Assembly: GCF_000024965.1 (NCBI RefSeq)
Contig: NC_013530.1
Span: 1,612,001-1,676,000 of the forward strand
Direction: 5' to 3'
DNA: 64,000 nucleotides
DNA from: Xylanimonas cellulosilytica DSM 15894
Lineage (GTDB): Bacteria; Actinomycetota; Actinomycetes; Actinomycetales; Cellulomonadaceae
The notes under the pieces were generated by a model. That model had not been told where the DNA came from, searched no databases, and was given only the letters and a program-made list of their open reading frames with translations. Positions 8,493 through 23,533 of this stretch are shown here, piece by piece. The first letter of the stretch is position 1, and every line of letters starts with the position of its first letter. The translations under genes and the position numbers were made by a program.

Positions 8493-10276
8493 CGCACTCC
8501 ACGATCGCCTCGACGTCGGACCTGGGCGTCGTCGCGACCCTGCGCCGCGGCGTCCAGATCAGCCCGCAGATCGTCCAGGGCATCGGCTGGACGCTGCTGC
8601 TCGCGGTGCTCGCCGCGGGCGGCCGCATCGTCGTGCCGATCACCGTCCAGGGCACGATCGACGACGGCATCCTGGCCGCCGGCGGGCCCGACGCCGGGCG
8701 CGTGGCCCTCATGGCCGCGCTCGCCGCCGCGGCCCTGCTGGTGGCCGGCACCTGCTCGTCCCTGGTCAACCTGCGCCTCGTCTCGCGCACCGAGGCGGGG
8801 CTCGCGTCGCTGCGCGTGCGCGCGTTCCGCCACGTGCACGACCTGGCGACGCTCACGCAGAGCACCGAGCGGCGCGGCTCGCTGGTCTCGCGCGTCACCA
8901 ACGACGTCGACACCATCTCGATGTTCGTCCAGTGGGGCGGCATCATGCTGCTCGTCTCCACGCTGCAGATCGTCGTCGCGACCGTGCTCATGGTGACGTT
9001 CTCCTGGCAGCTCACCCTCGTGGTGTGGGCGTGCTTCGTGCCGCTGTTCCTGGTGATGCGGTACGGCCAGCGGTGGGTCGCAGCCCGCTACACGCAGGTG
9101 CGTGAGCGCGTCGGCGCCATGCTCGGCGCGATTTCCGAGGCCGTCGTCGGCGCCGAGACGGTGCGGGCCTACGGGATCGCCGCACGCACGGGCGCCCGCA
9201 TCGACCGGTCCATCGAGGACACCCGTCACGCGCAGGGCCGCGCCCAGGTGCTGGTGGCCACGACGTTCTCCAGCGGCACGCTCATGTCCAACCTGGCGCT
9301 GGCCGTCGTCGTCGTGGTCGGCGCGCGGCTCGGCGTCGCGGGCGAGCTGACCGCCGGGCAGGTGGTCGCGTTCCTGTTCCTGGTCCAGCTCTTCACGGGC
9401 CCGGTGCAGATGGCCACCGAGATCCTCAACGAGCTGCAGAACGCCGTCGCGGGCTGGCGGCGCGTGCTCGCCGTCATCGAGACGAAGGTCGAGGTCGCGC
9501 AGGCGCCCGACGCCGTCGACTCGCCGCGCGGGCCCGCGCAGGTCTCGCTGCGTGGTGTGCGGTTCGCCTACCCGGGCGGCCCCGAGGTGCTGCACGGCGT
9601 CGACCTCGACCTGCCCGCCCGGGCGCGCGTCGCCGTCGTCGGGCAGACCGGGTCCGGCAAGACGACGATCGCCAAGCTCGTCACGCGCCTCATGGACCCC
9701 ACGGCGGGCACGGTGCTGCTCGACGGCGCGGACCTGCGCTCCCTGACCCTGTCCTCCCTGGGCGAGCGCGTGGTGCTGGTGCCGCAGGAGGGCTTCCTGT
9801 TCGACGGCACGGTGCTCGCGAACGCGGCCTACGGGCTCCGCGACTCCGTGCCCGACGCGCGCGAGCGCGTGCTCGCCGCCTTCGCCGAGCTCGGCCTCAC
9901 CGGCTGGCTGGCCGACCTGCCCCAGGGCGTCGACACCCCGGTCGGGCAGCGTGGCGAGGCGCTGAGCGCGGGGGAGCGGCAGCTCGTCGCCATCGCCCGC
10001 GCCTACCTCGCCGCGCCCGACCTGCTCGTGCTCGACGAGGCCACGTCGGCCGTCGACCCGGCCACCGAGGTACGCATCGCCCGCGCGCTCGACTCGCTGA
10101 CCGCGGGCCGCTCCACGATCACCATCGCGCACCGCCTCTCGACCGCCGAGGCGAGCGACCTCGTCGTCGTCGTCGACGCCGGGCACGTGGTGGAGGTGGG
10201 CACGCACGCCGAGCTCGCCGCCGCCGACGGGGTCTACGCGCGGATGCACGCCGCGTGGGTGGCCCAGACGCGCTGA
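8489..10276 (+). CDS. ABC exporter half-transporter, catalytically competent partner
   Basis: 595 residues with the same layout as the preceding gene: membrane domain (about 30-330) and ATPase domain. Walker A (GQTGSGKTT), Walker B with Glu (LVLDEATSAVD) and H-loop (IAHRLST) are canonical, but the signature is LSAGE instead of LSGGQ. In a heterodimer this signature faces the Walker motifs of the degenerate partner, so both defects fall in one composite site and the other stays active. Start ATG 8489 overlaps the previous stop. Placed between hisF and hisI, though no histidine role is evident. Confidence 0.88.
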   Translation: MTHSTIASTSDLGVVATLRRGVQISPQIVQGIGWTLLLAVLAAGGRIVVPITVQGTIDDGILAAGGPDAGRVALMAALAAAALLVAGTCSSLVNLRLVSRTEAGLASLRVRAFRHVHDLATLTQSTERRGSLVSRVTNDVDTISMFVQWGGIMLLVSTLQIVVATVLMVTFSWQLTLVVWACFVPLFLVMRYGQRWVAARYTQVRERVGAMLGAISEAVVGAETVRAYGIAARTGARIDRSIEDTRHAQGRAQVLVATTFSSGTLMSNLALAVVVVVGARLGVAGELTAGQVVAFLFLVQLFTGPVQMATEILNELQNAVAGWRRVLAVIETKVEVAQAPDAVDSPRGPAQVSLRGVRFAYPGGPEVLHGVDLDLPARARVAVVGQTGSGKTTIAKLVTRLMDPTAGTVLLDGADLRSLTLSSLGERVVLVPQEGFLFDGTVLANAAYGLRDSVPDARERVLAAFAELGLTGWLADLPQGVDTPVGQRGEALSAGERQLVAIARAYLAAPDLLVLDEATSAVDPATEVRIARALDSLTAGRSTITIAHRLSTAEASDLVVVVDAGHVVEVGTHAELAAADGVYARMHAAWVAQTR

Positions 10277-10293
10277 CGTCCCCGGTCGCCGGC

Positions 10294-10349
10294 GCCGCCG
10301 CCCGCAGGCGATCCGCCCCCTGAAACAGGTCCGGGTCGCGGGCGGCGGC
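10294..10349 (+). other. Long-loop hairpin between exporter pair and hisI
   Basis: A perfect 12-bp stem (GCCGCCGCCCGC at 10294-10305 and its complement at 10338-10349) encloses a 32-base loop and ends two bases before the GGAAGG ribosome site of hisI. It could be a partial terminator or attenuator separating the exporter genes from hisI-trp. No T run and no Trp-rich leader peptide are present. Confidence 0.45.
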
Positions 10350-10365
10350 ATGGAAGGATGTGCGC

Positions 10366-10746
10366 GTGCCTGAGACCCTCGACCCCGAGATCGCGTCCCG
10401 CCTCAAGCGTGACGACCAGGGGCTCGTCGCAGCGATCGTCCAGCAGCACGACACCGGTGAGGTGCTCATGCTCGGCTGGATGGACGACGAGGCCCTGCGC
10501 CGCACCCTCACGACGGGCCGGGTGACCTTCTGGTCCCGGTCCCGGGGCGAGTACTGGCGCAAGGGCGACACGTCCGGGCACCGGCAGTACGTGCAGTCCG
10601 TGGCCATCGACTGCGACGGGGACGCGCTCCTCGTGCAGGTCGACCAGGTCGGGGCCGCCTGCCACACCGGGGCGCGCACCTGCTTCCTGGAGGGCGGCCC
10701 GCTGCCCGCCGTCGCCGGCGCGCGCGAGAACGGGGCGCAGCGGTGA
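10366..10746 (+). CDS. hisI: Phosphoribosyl-AMP cyclohydrolase HisI
   Basis: Third step of histidine synthesis: opens the adenine ring of phosphoribosyl-AMP. 126 residues, monofunctional (no HisE fusion). Family blocks [14 protein letters not shown] and [18 protein letters not shown] are present, as are the zinc and metal residues in DCDGD and in [12 protein letters not shown] 10366 is chosen because GGAAGG at 10352-10357 lies 8 bases upstream; the in-frame GTG at 10360 would be too close. The stop overlaps trpE (GTGA), linking histidine and tryptophan genes in one transcript. Confidence 0.94.
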   Translation: MPETLDPEIASRLKRDDQGLVAAIVQQHDTGEVLMLGWMDDEALRRTLTTGRVTFWSRSRGEYWRKGDTSGHRQYVQSVAIDCDGDALLVQVDQVGAACHTGARTCFLEGGPLPAVAGARENGAQR

Positions 10747-12293
10747 GCGCGCCGGCCTGGGGCGAGACCACGCCCGGCGTCGACGACTTCCGCGCGCTGG
10801 CCGCCACCGGCCGCCGCGTCATCCCCGTCGTCCGGCGGGTCCTGGCCGACGACACCACGCCCGTCGGCCTGTACCGGACCCTCGCGCACGGCGTGCCGGG
10901 GTCGTTCATCCTCGAGTCGGCCGACTCCTCGGGCGCCTGGGCGCGCTGGTCGTTCGTCGGTGTGGCCTCCCGCGCCCAGCTCGTCTCGCAGGGCGGGCAG
11001 GCACGCTGGACCGGTGACGTCCCGGCGGGCATCCCGACGTCGGGCGACGTCGTCGACGTGCTCGACGCGACGCTGGAGGCCCTGCGCACCGCCCCCGTCG
11101 AGGACCCGGTCGACGGGCTGCCGCCGTTCACGGGCGGCATGGCCGGCGTGCTCGGCTGGGACATCGTGCGGCACTGGGAACCCACGCTGCCCGCCCACGC
11201 ACCCGACGAGCTGGGGGCGCCGGAGCTCGCCCTGTGCCTGACCACCGACCTGGTCGCGATCGACCACCACACCGGCTCGGTCTGGCTCGTCGCCAACGCC
11301 ATCAACATGGACGACACCGACGCGCGCGTCGACTGGGCGCACGCCGACGCCGTCGCGCGGCTCGACGCCCTCGAGGCCCGGCTGGCCGCGGGCGGCCCGC
11401 GCGTGACGACGGTCCTGGACCCGGCCGCGGCCGAGCCGGAGCTCGAGTTCCGCTCGACGCGACCGGAGTTCGAGGCGGCGGTCGAGGCCGGCAAGGAAGC
11501 CATCCGGGACGGCGAGGTGTTCCAGGTGGTGATCTCCCAGCGCCTCGACCTGGACTGCCCGGCCGAGCCGCTGGACGTCTACCGCGCGCTGCGGACCATC
11601 AACCCGTCGCCGTACATGTACTTCTTCCACCTCGACGACGCGGACGGGCGGCCCTTCCACGTCGTCGGCTCCAGCCCTGAGACGCTCGTCAAGGTCGACG
11701 CCGGCCACGTGACCACCTACCCGATCGCGGGCTCGCGGCCGCGCGGGGCCACCGTCGAGGAGGACGTCGCGCTCGGCGAGGGCCTGTTCGAGGACCCCAA
11801 GGAGACCGCCGAGCACGTCATGCTCGTCGACCTCTCCCGCAACGACCTGGTCAAGGTGTGCGAGCCGACGTCGGTCGAGGTCGTGGAGTTCATGACGCTG
11901 CGCCGGTTCAGCCACATCATGCACCTGTGCTCCACCGTCGTCGGGCGGCTGCGGCCGGGGCGCACGGCGCTGGAGACGCTCAAGGCGACGTTCCCCGCCG
12001 GGACGCTGTCCGGGGCCCCGAAGCCGCGCGCGATCGCGCTGATCGACGAGCTCGAGCCCGCCTCGCGCGGCATCTACGGCGGCACCGTCGGGTACTTCGA
12101 CTTCGGCGGCAACATGGACATGGCCATCGCCATCCGCACCGCGTTCCTGCGTGACGGCCGGGCGTCGGTGCAGGCGGGCGGCGGCATCGTCGCCGACTCC
12201 GTGCCCGCGCTCGAGTACGCCGAGTCCCGCAACAAGGCGGCTGCGGCGGTCCGGGCCGTCCAGCTCGCCGCCCGGTTCCGGGCGCTGCGATGA
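10743..12293 (+). CDS. trpE: Anthranilate synthase component I TrpE
   Basis: Makes anthranilate from chorismate with ammonia delivered by a TrpG subunit, which is not in this window. 516 residues. The N-terminal regulatory part has an ILESADSSG segment equivalent to the LLES motif of feedback-inhibited enzymes. The C-terminal chorismate-binding domain (about 235-510) has [40 protein letters not shown] and [12 protein letters not shown]. It overlaps hisI and the next gene by four bases each, so translation is likely coupled through the operon. Confidence 0.96.
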   Translation: MSAPAWGETTPGVDDFRALAATGRRVIPVVRRVLADDTTPVGLYRTLAHGVPGSFILESADSSGAWARWSFVGVASRAQLVSQGGQARWTGDVPAGIPTSGDVVDVLDATLEALRTAPVEDPVDGLPPFTGGMAGVLGWDIVRHWEPTLPAHAPDELGAPELALCLTTDLVAIDHHTGSVWLVANAINMDDTDARVDWAHADAVARLDALEARLAAGGPRVTTVLDPAAAEPELEFRSTRPEFEAAVEAGKEAIRDGEVFQVVISQRLDLDCPAEPLDVYRALRTINPSPYMYFFHLDDADGRPFHVVGSSPETLVKVDAGHVTTYPIAGSRPRGATVEEDVALGEGLFEDPKETAEHVMLVDLSRNDLVKVCEPTSVEVVEFMTLRRFSHIMHLCSTVVGRLRPGRTALETLKATFPAGTLSGAPKPRAIALIDELEPASRGIYGGTVGYFDFGGNMDMAIAIRTAFLRDGRASVQAGGGIVADSVPALEYAESRNKAAAAVRAVQLAARFRALR

Positions 12294-12913
12294 CCGACGC
12301 GGTGCCCACGAGCGGTGGGGCCACGACGTCGTCGCGGACGCTCACGCGTGGCCGGGCGGCCGTGCTGCTGATCGCCCTGGGCGCCCTCGTCCTGGCGACC
12401 GCCGGCCCGGCCTGGGTGCGCGCGCAGACCGCCACCGCGCTCGACCCCGCCGTGGACGTCGCCGTGACCGGCGGCGCCGCCGCCCCCGCCGTCAACGCCG
12501 CGGGCTTCGTGATCCTCGCGGCCGGGCTCGCCCTCGCCCTCGTCGGACGCCGCGCCCGCTGGGTCGTGCTCGCCGTCGCTGCCGCCGCCGGCGTGCTGGT
12601 CGCGGCCTCCGCCGTCGGCGTCGCGCTGCGCCCCGACGACGTCGCCGCCGCGGGGGCAGGGGCGGCCGCCGGGGTCACGGACCTCACGACCGCCGCCCAG
12701 GTCACCGCGTGGCCGTGGCTGTCCGCCGCCGTGGGCGTGCTCGTCGTGGCCGCCGCCGTCGTGGCCGGCATGCAGTCGCACCGATGGGCGGCGACGTCGT
12801 CCCGGCACGAGCGCGACCCCCAGCCCGCCGCCCCGGGCGGCACCGTGGACAGCCACGACGCCTGGGACGCCCTGACCCGAGGGGCGGATCCGACCGCTCC
12901 GCAGGACCGATAG
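12290..12913 (+). CDS. Trp biosynthesis-associated membrane protein
   Basis: 207 residues with four predicted membrane helices (about 25-45, 68-85, 88-108 and 140-162) and a hydrophilic C-terminal tail. It matches the actinobacterial trp-operon membrane protein family (TIGR02234-like) by size, helix pattern and position directly after trpE. No biochemical role is established for this family. It overlaps trpE by four bases. Confidence 0.75.
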   Translation: MTDAVPTSGGATTSSRTLTRGRAAVLLIALGALVLATAGPAWVRAQTATALDPAVDVAVTGGAAAPAVNAAGFVILAAGLALALVGRRARWVVLAVAAAAGVLVAASAVGVALRPDDVAAAGAGAAAGVTDLTTAAQVTAWPWLSAAVGVLVVAAAVVAGMQSHRWAATSSRHERDPQPAAPGGTVDSHDAWDALTRGADPTAPQDR

Positions 12914-12960
12914 GCTGGCCCTTGCTGAGCCAGCCCTTAGTGAGAGGCATCACCACCGCC

Positions 12961-13242
12961 ATGGCCGACAACAACGCCGACACCCGCGCCGCCGCCGCGT
13001 ACCTCCCGGACGCCGCCCCGTTCCACAACGAGGGCAAGACGCTCGCCTCCTGGGTCGCGATGATCGGCGTCACGGTCGGGGCGATCATCGCCGCCGGCGG
13101 CTTCCTCGCCCCGACGCTGTGGCTGATCGTCGTCGGCGCCGTCATCGTCGTCGGCTCGCTGATCGCCGGGGTCGTGCTGCGCGGCCTGGGCCACGGCCAG
13201 CCGCGCCCGGCCGCCCCTGAGACCCTCCAGGACCGAGCATGA
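12961..13242 (+). CDS. HGxxPAAW-type small membrane protein
   Basis: 93 residues with two membrane helices (about 32-50 and 53-72). It occupies the place of the HGxxPAAW family small membrane proteins found between trpE and trpC in actinobacteria. The signature is diverged: [10 protein letters not shown] stands where HGxxPAAW is expected. ATG 12961 is preceded by GTGAGAGG. Its stop overlaps the trpC start (ATGA). Function unknown. Confidence 0.7.
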   Translation: MADNNADTRAAAAYLPDAAPFHNEGKTLASWVAMIGVTVGAIIAAGGFLAPTLWLIVVGAVIVVGSLIAGVVLRGLGHGQPRPAAPETLQDRA

Positions 13243-14066
13243 CCACGGTCCTCGAGGGGATCGTCGCGGGCGTCCTGGAAGACCTCGCCGTCCGGCAGGC
13301 CGCGACGAGCCTCGACGAGCTCAAGGAGCGCGCCGCGCGCGCCCCGGGCGCGCTCGAGGTCGTCTCCCGCCTGCGCAAGCAGGACTCCGTCGCCGTGATC
13401 GCCGAGGTCAAGCGCTCCAGCCCGTCCAAGGGCTCGCTCGCCCCGATCACCGACCCGGCGGCGCTCGCCGCCGAGTACGCCACGGGTGGCGCGTCGGTCA
13501 TCTCGGTGCTCACCGAGCAGCGCCGGTTCGGCGGCTCGCTCGCCGACCTGGACGCCGTGCGCGCCCGCGTCGACGTGCCGGTGCTGCGCAAGGACTTCGT
13601 CGTCACGCCCTACCAGGTGTGGGAGGCGCGTGCGCACGGCGCCGACGTCGTCCTGCTCATCGTGGCGGCCCTCGAGCAGACCGTGCTGACCTCGCTGGTC
13701 GAGCGAGTCCACTCGCTCGGGATGACGGCCCTGGTCGAGGCGCACACCGCCGACGAGGTCGCCCGGGCGCTCGACGCCGGCGCCCGCGTCGTGGGCGTCA
13801 ACGCCCGCAACCTCAAGACGCTCGAGGTCGACCGCGGCGTGTTCGCGGCGCTGTCCCCCCTCATCCCCGACGACGTCGTGCGCGTCGCCGAGTCCGGCGT
13901 GCGCGGGCCGCACGACGTCATGGACTACGCCCGGGCCGGCGCCCACGCCGTGCTCGTCGGCGAGGCGCTCGTGACCGGCGAGGCTCCCCGCCGCTCGGTG
14001 GCCGACCTCGTGGCGGCGGGGCAGCACCCGTCGCTGTGGTCGGTCCGGCCGGCCGCGCAGTCCTGA
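13239..14066 (+). CDS. trpC: Indole-3-glycerol phosphate synthase TrpC
   Basis: Ring closure of CdRP to indole-3-glycerol phosphate. 275-residue barrel with the catalytic blocks [57 protein letters not shown] and [11 protein letters not shown]. Monofunctional, with no TrpF domain. The 54 bases to trpB contain GC-rich self-complementary sequence that may fold. Confidence 0.96.
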   Translation: MTTVLEGIVAGVLEDLAVRQAATSLDELKERAARAPGALEVVSRLRKQDSVAVIAEVKRSSPSKGSLAPITDPAALAAEYATGGASVISVLTEQRRFGGSLADLDAVRARVDVPVLRKDFVVTPYQVWEARAHGADVVLLIVAALEQTVLTSLVERVHSLGMTALVEAHTADEVARALDAGARVVGVNARNLKTLEVDRGVFAALSPLIPDDVVRVAESGVRGPHDVMDYARAGAHAVLVGEALVTGEAPRRSVADLVAAGQHPSLWSVRPAAQS

Positions 14067-14120
14067 GCCCGGGCCGGCGGCCGGGCGACCGGCCGCACCG
14101 GCCCTCATCGAAAGGTTGAC

Positions 14121-15419
14121 GTGAACCAGGAACACCCCGTGAGCGACGCCCTGTCGTCCACGCTCGCCCACCAGGTCCTGGGACGGCTGTCCGAACAGCC
14201 CGGCCCGTACTTCGGCGAGTTCGGCGGACGCTGGGTGCCCGAGGCGCTGATCGCCGCGCTCGACGAGCTCGAGGTGGAGTACCGCAAGGCGGTCGAGGAC
14301 CCGGCGTACACCGACGAGCTGGCCCGCCTGCACCGTGAGTACGTGGGCCGCCCGTCGCCGCTGACCGAGGTCACCCGGTTCGCGCAGCACTGCGGCGGCG
14401 ACGCCGGCAACCGCGTGTTCCTCAAGCGCGAGGACCTCAACCACACCGGCTCGCACAAGATCAACAACGTGCTGGGCCAGGCGCTGCTGGTCAAGCGCAT
14501 GGGCAAGACGCGCGTGATCGCGGAGACGGGCGCAGGCCAGCACGGCGTCGCCACGGCGACGGCGGCCGCGCTGCTCGACCTGGAGTGCGTCGTCTACATG
14601 GGCGAGGAGGACACCAGGCGCCAGGCGCTCAACGTGGCGCGCATGCGCCTGCTGGGCGCCACCGTCGTCCCCGTGACGATCGGGCAGCGCACGCTCAAGG
14701 ACGCGATCAACGAGGCCCTGCGCGACTGGGTCGCCAACGTCGAGACGACGCACTACCTGCTCGGCACCGTGACCGGCCCGCACCCGTTCCCCGAGATGGT
14801 CCGCGAGCTGCACAAGATCATCGGCGAGGAGGCCCGCGAGCAGATCCTCGAGCGCACCGGCCGGCTGCCCGACGTCGCCGCGGCGTGCGTGGGCGGCGGG
14901 TCGAACGCGCTGGGCCTGTTCAACGCGTTCCTCGACGACCCGTCGGTCGCGCTGTTCGGCTTCGAGGCCGGCGGCGAGGGCATCGAGTCGGGGCGGCACG
15001 CGTCGCGCTTCCAGGGCGGCGTCCCCGGCGTCCTGCACGGCGCCCGCTCCTACCTGCTCCAGGACGACGACGGCCAGACGCTCCCGAGCCACTCGGTCTC
15101 GGCCGGGCTGGACTACCCGAGCGTCGGCCCGGCCCACTCCTGGCTGCACGACCTCGGCCGCGCGACCTACCGCCCGGTCACGGACGACGAGGCCATGGAG
15201 GCCTTCCGGGTCCTGTGCCGCACCGAGGGCATCATCCCCGCCATCGAGTCCGCCCACGCGCTCGCCGGGGCCATGCAGGTCGGCACCGAGCTCGCCGCCG
15301 AGGGCAAGCGCGACCAGATCATCCTGGTCAACCTGTCGGGCCGTGGCGACAAGGACGTGGCGACCGCCGCCCGCTGGTTCGGGCTGCTCGACGACGCCAC
15401 CTCGGAGGGGGACCAGTGA
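14121..15419 (+). CDS. trpB: Tryptophan synthase beta subunit TrpB
   Basis: PLP enzyme that condenses indole with serine. 432 residues. The PLP lysine lies in [11 protein letters not shown], the phosphate-binding loop is [10 protein letters not shown], and [10 protein letters not shown] and the C-terminal SGRGDKD are conserved. GTG 14121 follows GAAAGG at 14110-14115. The stop overlaps the trpA start by four bases, as usual for the two subunits of one complex. Confidence 0.97.
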   Translation: MNQEHPVSDALSSTLAHQVLGRLSEQPGPYFGEFGGRWVPEALIAALDELEVEYRKAVEDPAYTDELARLHREYVGRPSPLTEVTRFAQHCGGDAGNRVFLKREDLNHTGSHKINNVLGQALLVKRMGKTRVIAETGAGQHGVATATAAALLDLECVVYMGEEDTRRQALNVARMRLLGATVVPVTIGQRTLKDAINEALRDWVANVETTHYLLGTVTGPHPFPEMVRELHKIIGEEAREQILERTGRLPDVAAACVGGGSNALGLFNAFLDDPSVALFGFEAGGEGIESGRHASRFQGGVPGVLHGARSYLLQDDDGQTLPSHSVSAGLDYPSVGPAHSWLHDLGRATYRPVTDDEAMEAFRVLCRTEGIIPAIESAHALAGAMQVGTELAAEGKRDQIILVNLSGRGDKDVATAARWFGLLDDATSEGDQ

Positions 15420-16246
15420 GCACCACCATCGCCTCGCAGACCGGCGCGCGCCTCGACGCGCTGACGGCGCAGGGCCGGCCCGCGCTGATGGGCTACCTGC
15501 CCGTCGGCTTCCCGACCGTCGACCGGTCGATCGAGGCGCTCTGCGCGGCGATCGACGCGGGCCTCGACGTCGTCGAGCTGGGCCTGCCGTACACCGACCC
15601 GGTCATGGACGGCCCGGTCATCCAGCGGGCCGCCGAGGAGGCGCTGCAGGGCGGCACGCGCGTCACGGACCTCTTCCGCGTCGTCGCCGCGCTGCGGGCG
15701 CACGCCCCGCACGTGCCCGTGCTGGTCATGAGCTACTGGAACCTGGTGCTGCGCTACGGCGTGGACCGGTTCGCCGCCGACCTGGCCGCCGCCGGGGGCG
15801 CGGGCCTGATCACCCCCGACCTCATCCCCGACGAGGCCCGGGAGTGGATCTCGGCCTCGGACGCGCACGGCCTGGACCGCGTGTTCCTCGTGGCGCCGAG
15901 CTCGACGCCGCAGCGGCTGCGCCTGACGGCGGACGCCTCGCGCGGGTTCGTGTACGCGGCGTCCACGATGGGCGTCACCGGCACCCGTGCCGCCGTCGGC
16001 GAGGCGGCGCAGCAGCTCGTCGCGGACACCCGTGCCGCGGGCGCCGCGCGCGTGTGCGTCGGCCTCGGCGTCTCCACGGGCGACCAGGCGGCCCAGGTGG
16101 GCGCCTACGCCGACGGGGTGATCGTCGGGTCGGCCCTGGTGCGCACGCTCCAGGGTGAGGCACCCTGGGCACAGAAGGTCGCGAGCCTGCAGGCCGTGAC
16201 CGCCGAGCTCGCCGCGGGCGTCGCCCGCGCCCGGAAGGACGGCTGA
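15416..16246 (+). CDS. trpA: Tryptophan synthase alpha subunit TrpA
   Basis: Cleaves indole-3-glycerol phosphate and channels indole to TrpB. 276 residues. The catalytic Glu and Asp sit in [28 protein letters not shown] and the phosphate site [14 protein letters not shown] followed by [10 protein letters not shown] are present. It overlaps trpB (GTGA), and its stop shares one base with the lgt start (TGATG). Confidence 0.96.
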   Translation: MSTTIASQTGARLDALTAQGRPALMGYLPVGFPTVDRSIEALCAAIDAGLDVVELGLPYTDPVMDGPVIQRAAEEALQGGTRVTDLFRVVAALRAHAPHVPVLVMSYWNLVLRYGVDRFAADLAAAGGAGLITPDLIPDEAREWISASDAHGLDRVFLVAPSSTPQRLRLTADASRGFVYAASTMGVTGTRAAVGEAAQQLVADTRAAGAARVCVGLGVSTGDQAAQVGAYADGVIVGSALVRTLQGEAPWAQKVASLQAVTAELAAGVARARKDG

Positions 16247-17157
16247 TGCTGCCGCTGCAGATCCCGAGCCCGCCGCAAGGCGTCTGGCACCTCGGTGCGT
16301 TCCCGATCCGTGCCTACGCCATCGCCATCCTCCTGGGGATCGCCGTGGCCGTGTGGATCGCCGGGCGGCGCTTCGTGCGGCGGACCGCGGGCGGCACGTT
16401 CGACGACGTCCTGGAGATCACGTTCTGGGCGGTGCCGTTCGGCATCGTCGGGGGGCGGATCTACCACGTCATCACGACGCCGGGGCCGTACTTCGGCGAG
16501 GGCGGCAACCCGGTGCACGCCCTGTTCATCTGGGAGGGCGGCCTGGGTATCTGGGGCGCCGTCGCCCTGGGGGCCGTCGGAGCATGGATCGGCTGCCGCC
16601 GGCAGAACATCCGGTTCCCGGTGTTCGCCGACGCCGTCGCACCCGCCCTGCTCGTCGCGCAGGCGATCGGGCGGCTGGGCAACTGGTTCAACCAGGAGCT
16701 CTACGGTGCGCCCACGGACCTGCCGTGGGGCCTGGCGATCGACCCACCGAACCTCGTCAACGACCCGGCCACCGGCATCGCGTTCGCCGAGGGCACGCTG
16801 TTCCACCCGACGTTCCTCTACGAGCTGCTGTGGAACCTCGCCGCGGCCGCGCTTCTGGTCTGGCTGGACCGCCGGTTCCGCCTCGGTCACGGTCGCGTAT
16901 TCTGGGCCTACGTCGCGCTCTACACCCTGGGGCGCGGCTGGATCGAGCTACTTCGCGTCGACACCGCCGAGCACGTCCTGGGCCTGCGGCTCAACGTCTG
17001 GACGTCGATCGTGCTGTTCCTCGGTGCTGTGGCAGCATCCATCGCCATCGGACGGCTGCATCACGGGCGTGAACCCGACGCTCGACGCGTGATCCCCGCC
17101 GAATCTGAGGCACCACCCGCTGACGGGCACGACCCCGCCCCGGCAGCGAGCGCCTGA
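16246..17157 (+). CDS. lgt: Prolipoprotein diacylglyceryl transferase Lgt
   Basis: Inner-membrane enzyme that attaches diacylglycerol to the lipobox cysteine of preprolipoproteins, first step of lipoprotein maturation. 303 residues and about seven membrane helices. Family blocks are [27 protein letters not shown], the signature [14 protein letters not shown] and [12 protein letters not shown]. It lies at the end of the trp operon with start overlapping trpA, a frequent actinobacterial arrangement without obvious functional link. Lipoprotein substrates in this window include the FKBP protein and the DUF6318 protein. Confidence 0.95.
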   Translation: MLPLQIPSPPQGVWHLGAFPIRAYAIAILLGIAVAVWIAGRRFVRRTAGGTFDDVLEITFWAVPFGIVGGRIYHVITTPGPYFGEGGNPVHALFIWEGGLGIWGAVALGAVGAWIGCRRQNIRFPVFADAVAPALLVAQAIGRLGNWFNQELYGAPTDLPWGLAIDPPNLVNDPATGIAFAEGTLFHPTFLYELLWNLAAAALLVWLDRRFRLGHGRVFWAYVALYTLGRGWIELLRVDTAEHVLGLRLNVWTSIVLFLGAVAASIAIGRLHHGREPDARRVIPAESEAPPADGHDPAPAASA

Positions 17158-17263
17158 CCGAAAGCCCGTACCCCGGGCACGTGTGACCACTGGGCCGACG
17201 ATGTCCCTCCATCGAGACGAGGAAGTCGCGCCCGGTAGCGGGCGCGCTGTAAGGACGGTGTTG

Positions 17264-21848
<4,585 letters not shown>

Positions 21849-21856
<8 letters not shown>

Positions 21857-23315
21857 CCCTCGTGGCTTTCTCAAGGTCCGGGACCGCGAGCTCCCGCCGA
21901 ACCGCCCCGTCGAGGTGCGCCTGCGTGACTGGAAGGACACGCACGCGCACCGCGAGGACGGTCAGCCGTACCTGAAGGAGCAGGCGGGCCGCTGCATGGA
22001 CTGCGGCATCCCGTTCTGCCACCAGGGCTGCCCGCTCGGCAACCTCATCCCCGAGTGGAACGACCTGGTGCGGCGCGGCCAGTGGGGCGACGCCGTCGAC
22101 CGCCTGCACGCGACCAACAACTTCCCGGAGCTGACGGGCCGCATCTGCCCGGCCCCGTGCGAGTCGTCGTGCGTGCTCGGCATCAGCCAGCCGCCCGTGA
22201 CCATCAAGAACGTCGAGGTCTCGATCGCCGACGTCGCGTTCGAGCAAGGGCTCACCCCCCAGGTGCCGGCCCGGCTCACGGGCACGACCATCGCCGTCAT
22301 CGGCTCCGGCCCCGCGGGTCTGGCCGCCGCCCAGCAGCTCACCCGGGCGGGGCACACCGTCGTCGTCTACGAGCGCGACCCGCGCATCGGCGGCCTGCTG
22401 CGCTACGGCATCCCGGACTTCAAGCTCGAGAAGCACGTCATCGAGCGTCGCCTGGAGCAGATGGAGGCCGAGGGCACCCGGTTCCGCCCCGGGGTGGAGA
22501 TCGGCAAGGACGTCACCTGGGACGCGCTGCGCCGCCGTTTCGACGCGGTCGTCGTCGCCACGGGTGCGACCGTCCCGCGCGACCTGCGGCTGCCCGGCCG
22601 GGACCTGCACGGTGTGCACTTCGCGATGGACTTCCTCGTGCCGGCCAACCGGGCCGCGAACGGCGAGGAGGTCGCGGCGGACGCTCCGCACGCGGCGGGC
22701 AAGCACGTCGTCGTCATCGGCGGCGGCGACACCGGCTCGGACTGCGTCGGCACCGCCCTGCGGCAGGGGGCCGCGAGCGTCACCACGCTCGCCATCGGCA
22801 AGAAGCCGCCGCTGACCCGCCCGGCGCACCAGCCGTGGCCCACCGACCCGATCCTGTTCGAGGTCTCGACCTCGCACGAGGAGGGCGGCGAGCGCACCTA
22901 CCTGGCCTCGACCGTCGACTTCCTCAACGACAAGTCGGGTGCCGTGGTCGGGCTGCGGGTCGCCGAGACCGAGTACCAGCCCGACGGGCGCCGCGTGCCC
23001 AAGCCGGGCACGGAGCACGTGATCCGCGCCGACCTGGTGCTCATCGCGATGGGCTTCACCGGCCCGGAGACGGCGGCCCTGACGGACCAGACCGGCATCG
23101 AGCTCACCGACCGCGGTCTGGTGCGTCGCGGTGACGACTTCGCGACGAGCCTGCCCGGCGTGTTCGTGGCCGGCGACGCCGGTCGCGGGCAGTCGCTGGT
23201 GGTGTGGGCGATCGCCGAGGGGCGGGCCGTCGCGGCGGCCGTCGACGCGCACCTGCGCGGCACGACGGAGCTTCCCGCGCCAGTAGGCCCGCGTACGGTC
23301 GCCCTGAGAGGATGA
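21849..23315 (+). CDS. gltD: Glutamate synthase small subunit GltD
   Basis: FAD/NADPH-binding subunit that feeds electrons to GltB. 488 residues. N-terminal cysteines for the 4Fe-4S clusters lie in [17 protein letters not shown] and CPAPCESSC. The FAD site is [16 protein letters not shown], the NADPH site [13 protein letters not shown], and the C-terminal FAD block is [21 protein letters not shown] 21849 lies inside the end of gltB, so the two subunits are coupled. A perfect hairpin starts ten bases after the stop. Confidence 0.96.
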
Positions 23316-23324
23316 CCGATGCCC

Positions 23325-23351
23325 GTTCGAGGCGCGGTACGCGCCTCGAAC
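23325..23351 (+). terminator. Hairpin after gltBD
   Basis: A perfect 12-bp stem, GTTCGAGGCGCG (23325-23336) against its complement (23340-23351), with a GTA loop, begins ten bases after the gltD stop. No T run follows, which is common in high-GC actinobacteria. The remaining 182 bases to pyk (23352-23533) show no gene and probably hold the pyk promoter and leader. Confidence 0.7.
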
Positions 23352-23533
23352 GCGCAAGATTGCGGCAGGTGCGTCTTAGATGGTCAGTGGTGTGCGTGCG
23401 CTCCACGGACCGGGCCCCAGGGCAACGTCCTTCGGGCCTCGACGCGCCGCCGGTACAGACCACGGGCGCGAGAAGCGTCCGGGCAGGCCCCGGCTGACCA
23501 ACCGGGGCTGACGAAGATGACGAGGCTGGAGAC

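Noticed and set aside
10277-10365. Trp leader peptide for attenuation before hisI-trpE
   Set aside because: No short frame with consecutive Trp codons lies in the gap; only the long-loop hairpin is present.
17183-17263. Upstream GTG start for gltB
   Set aside because: The extra 27 residues lack a ribosome site, while ATG 17264 has AAGGA at good distance and gives a propeptide of normal length before Cys31.
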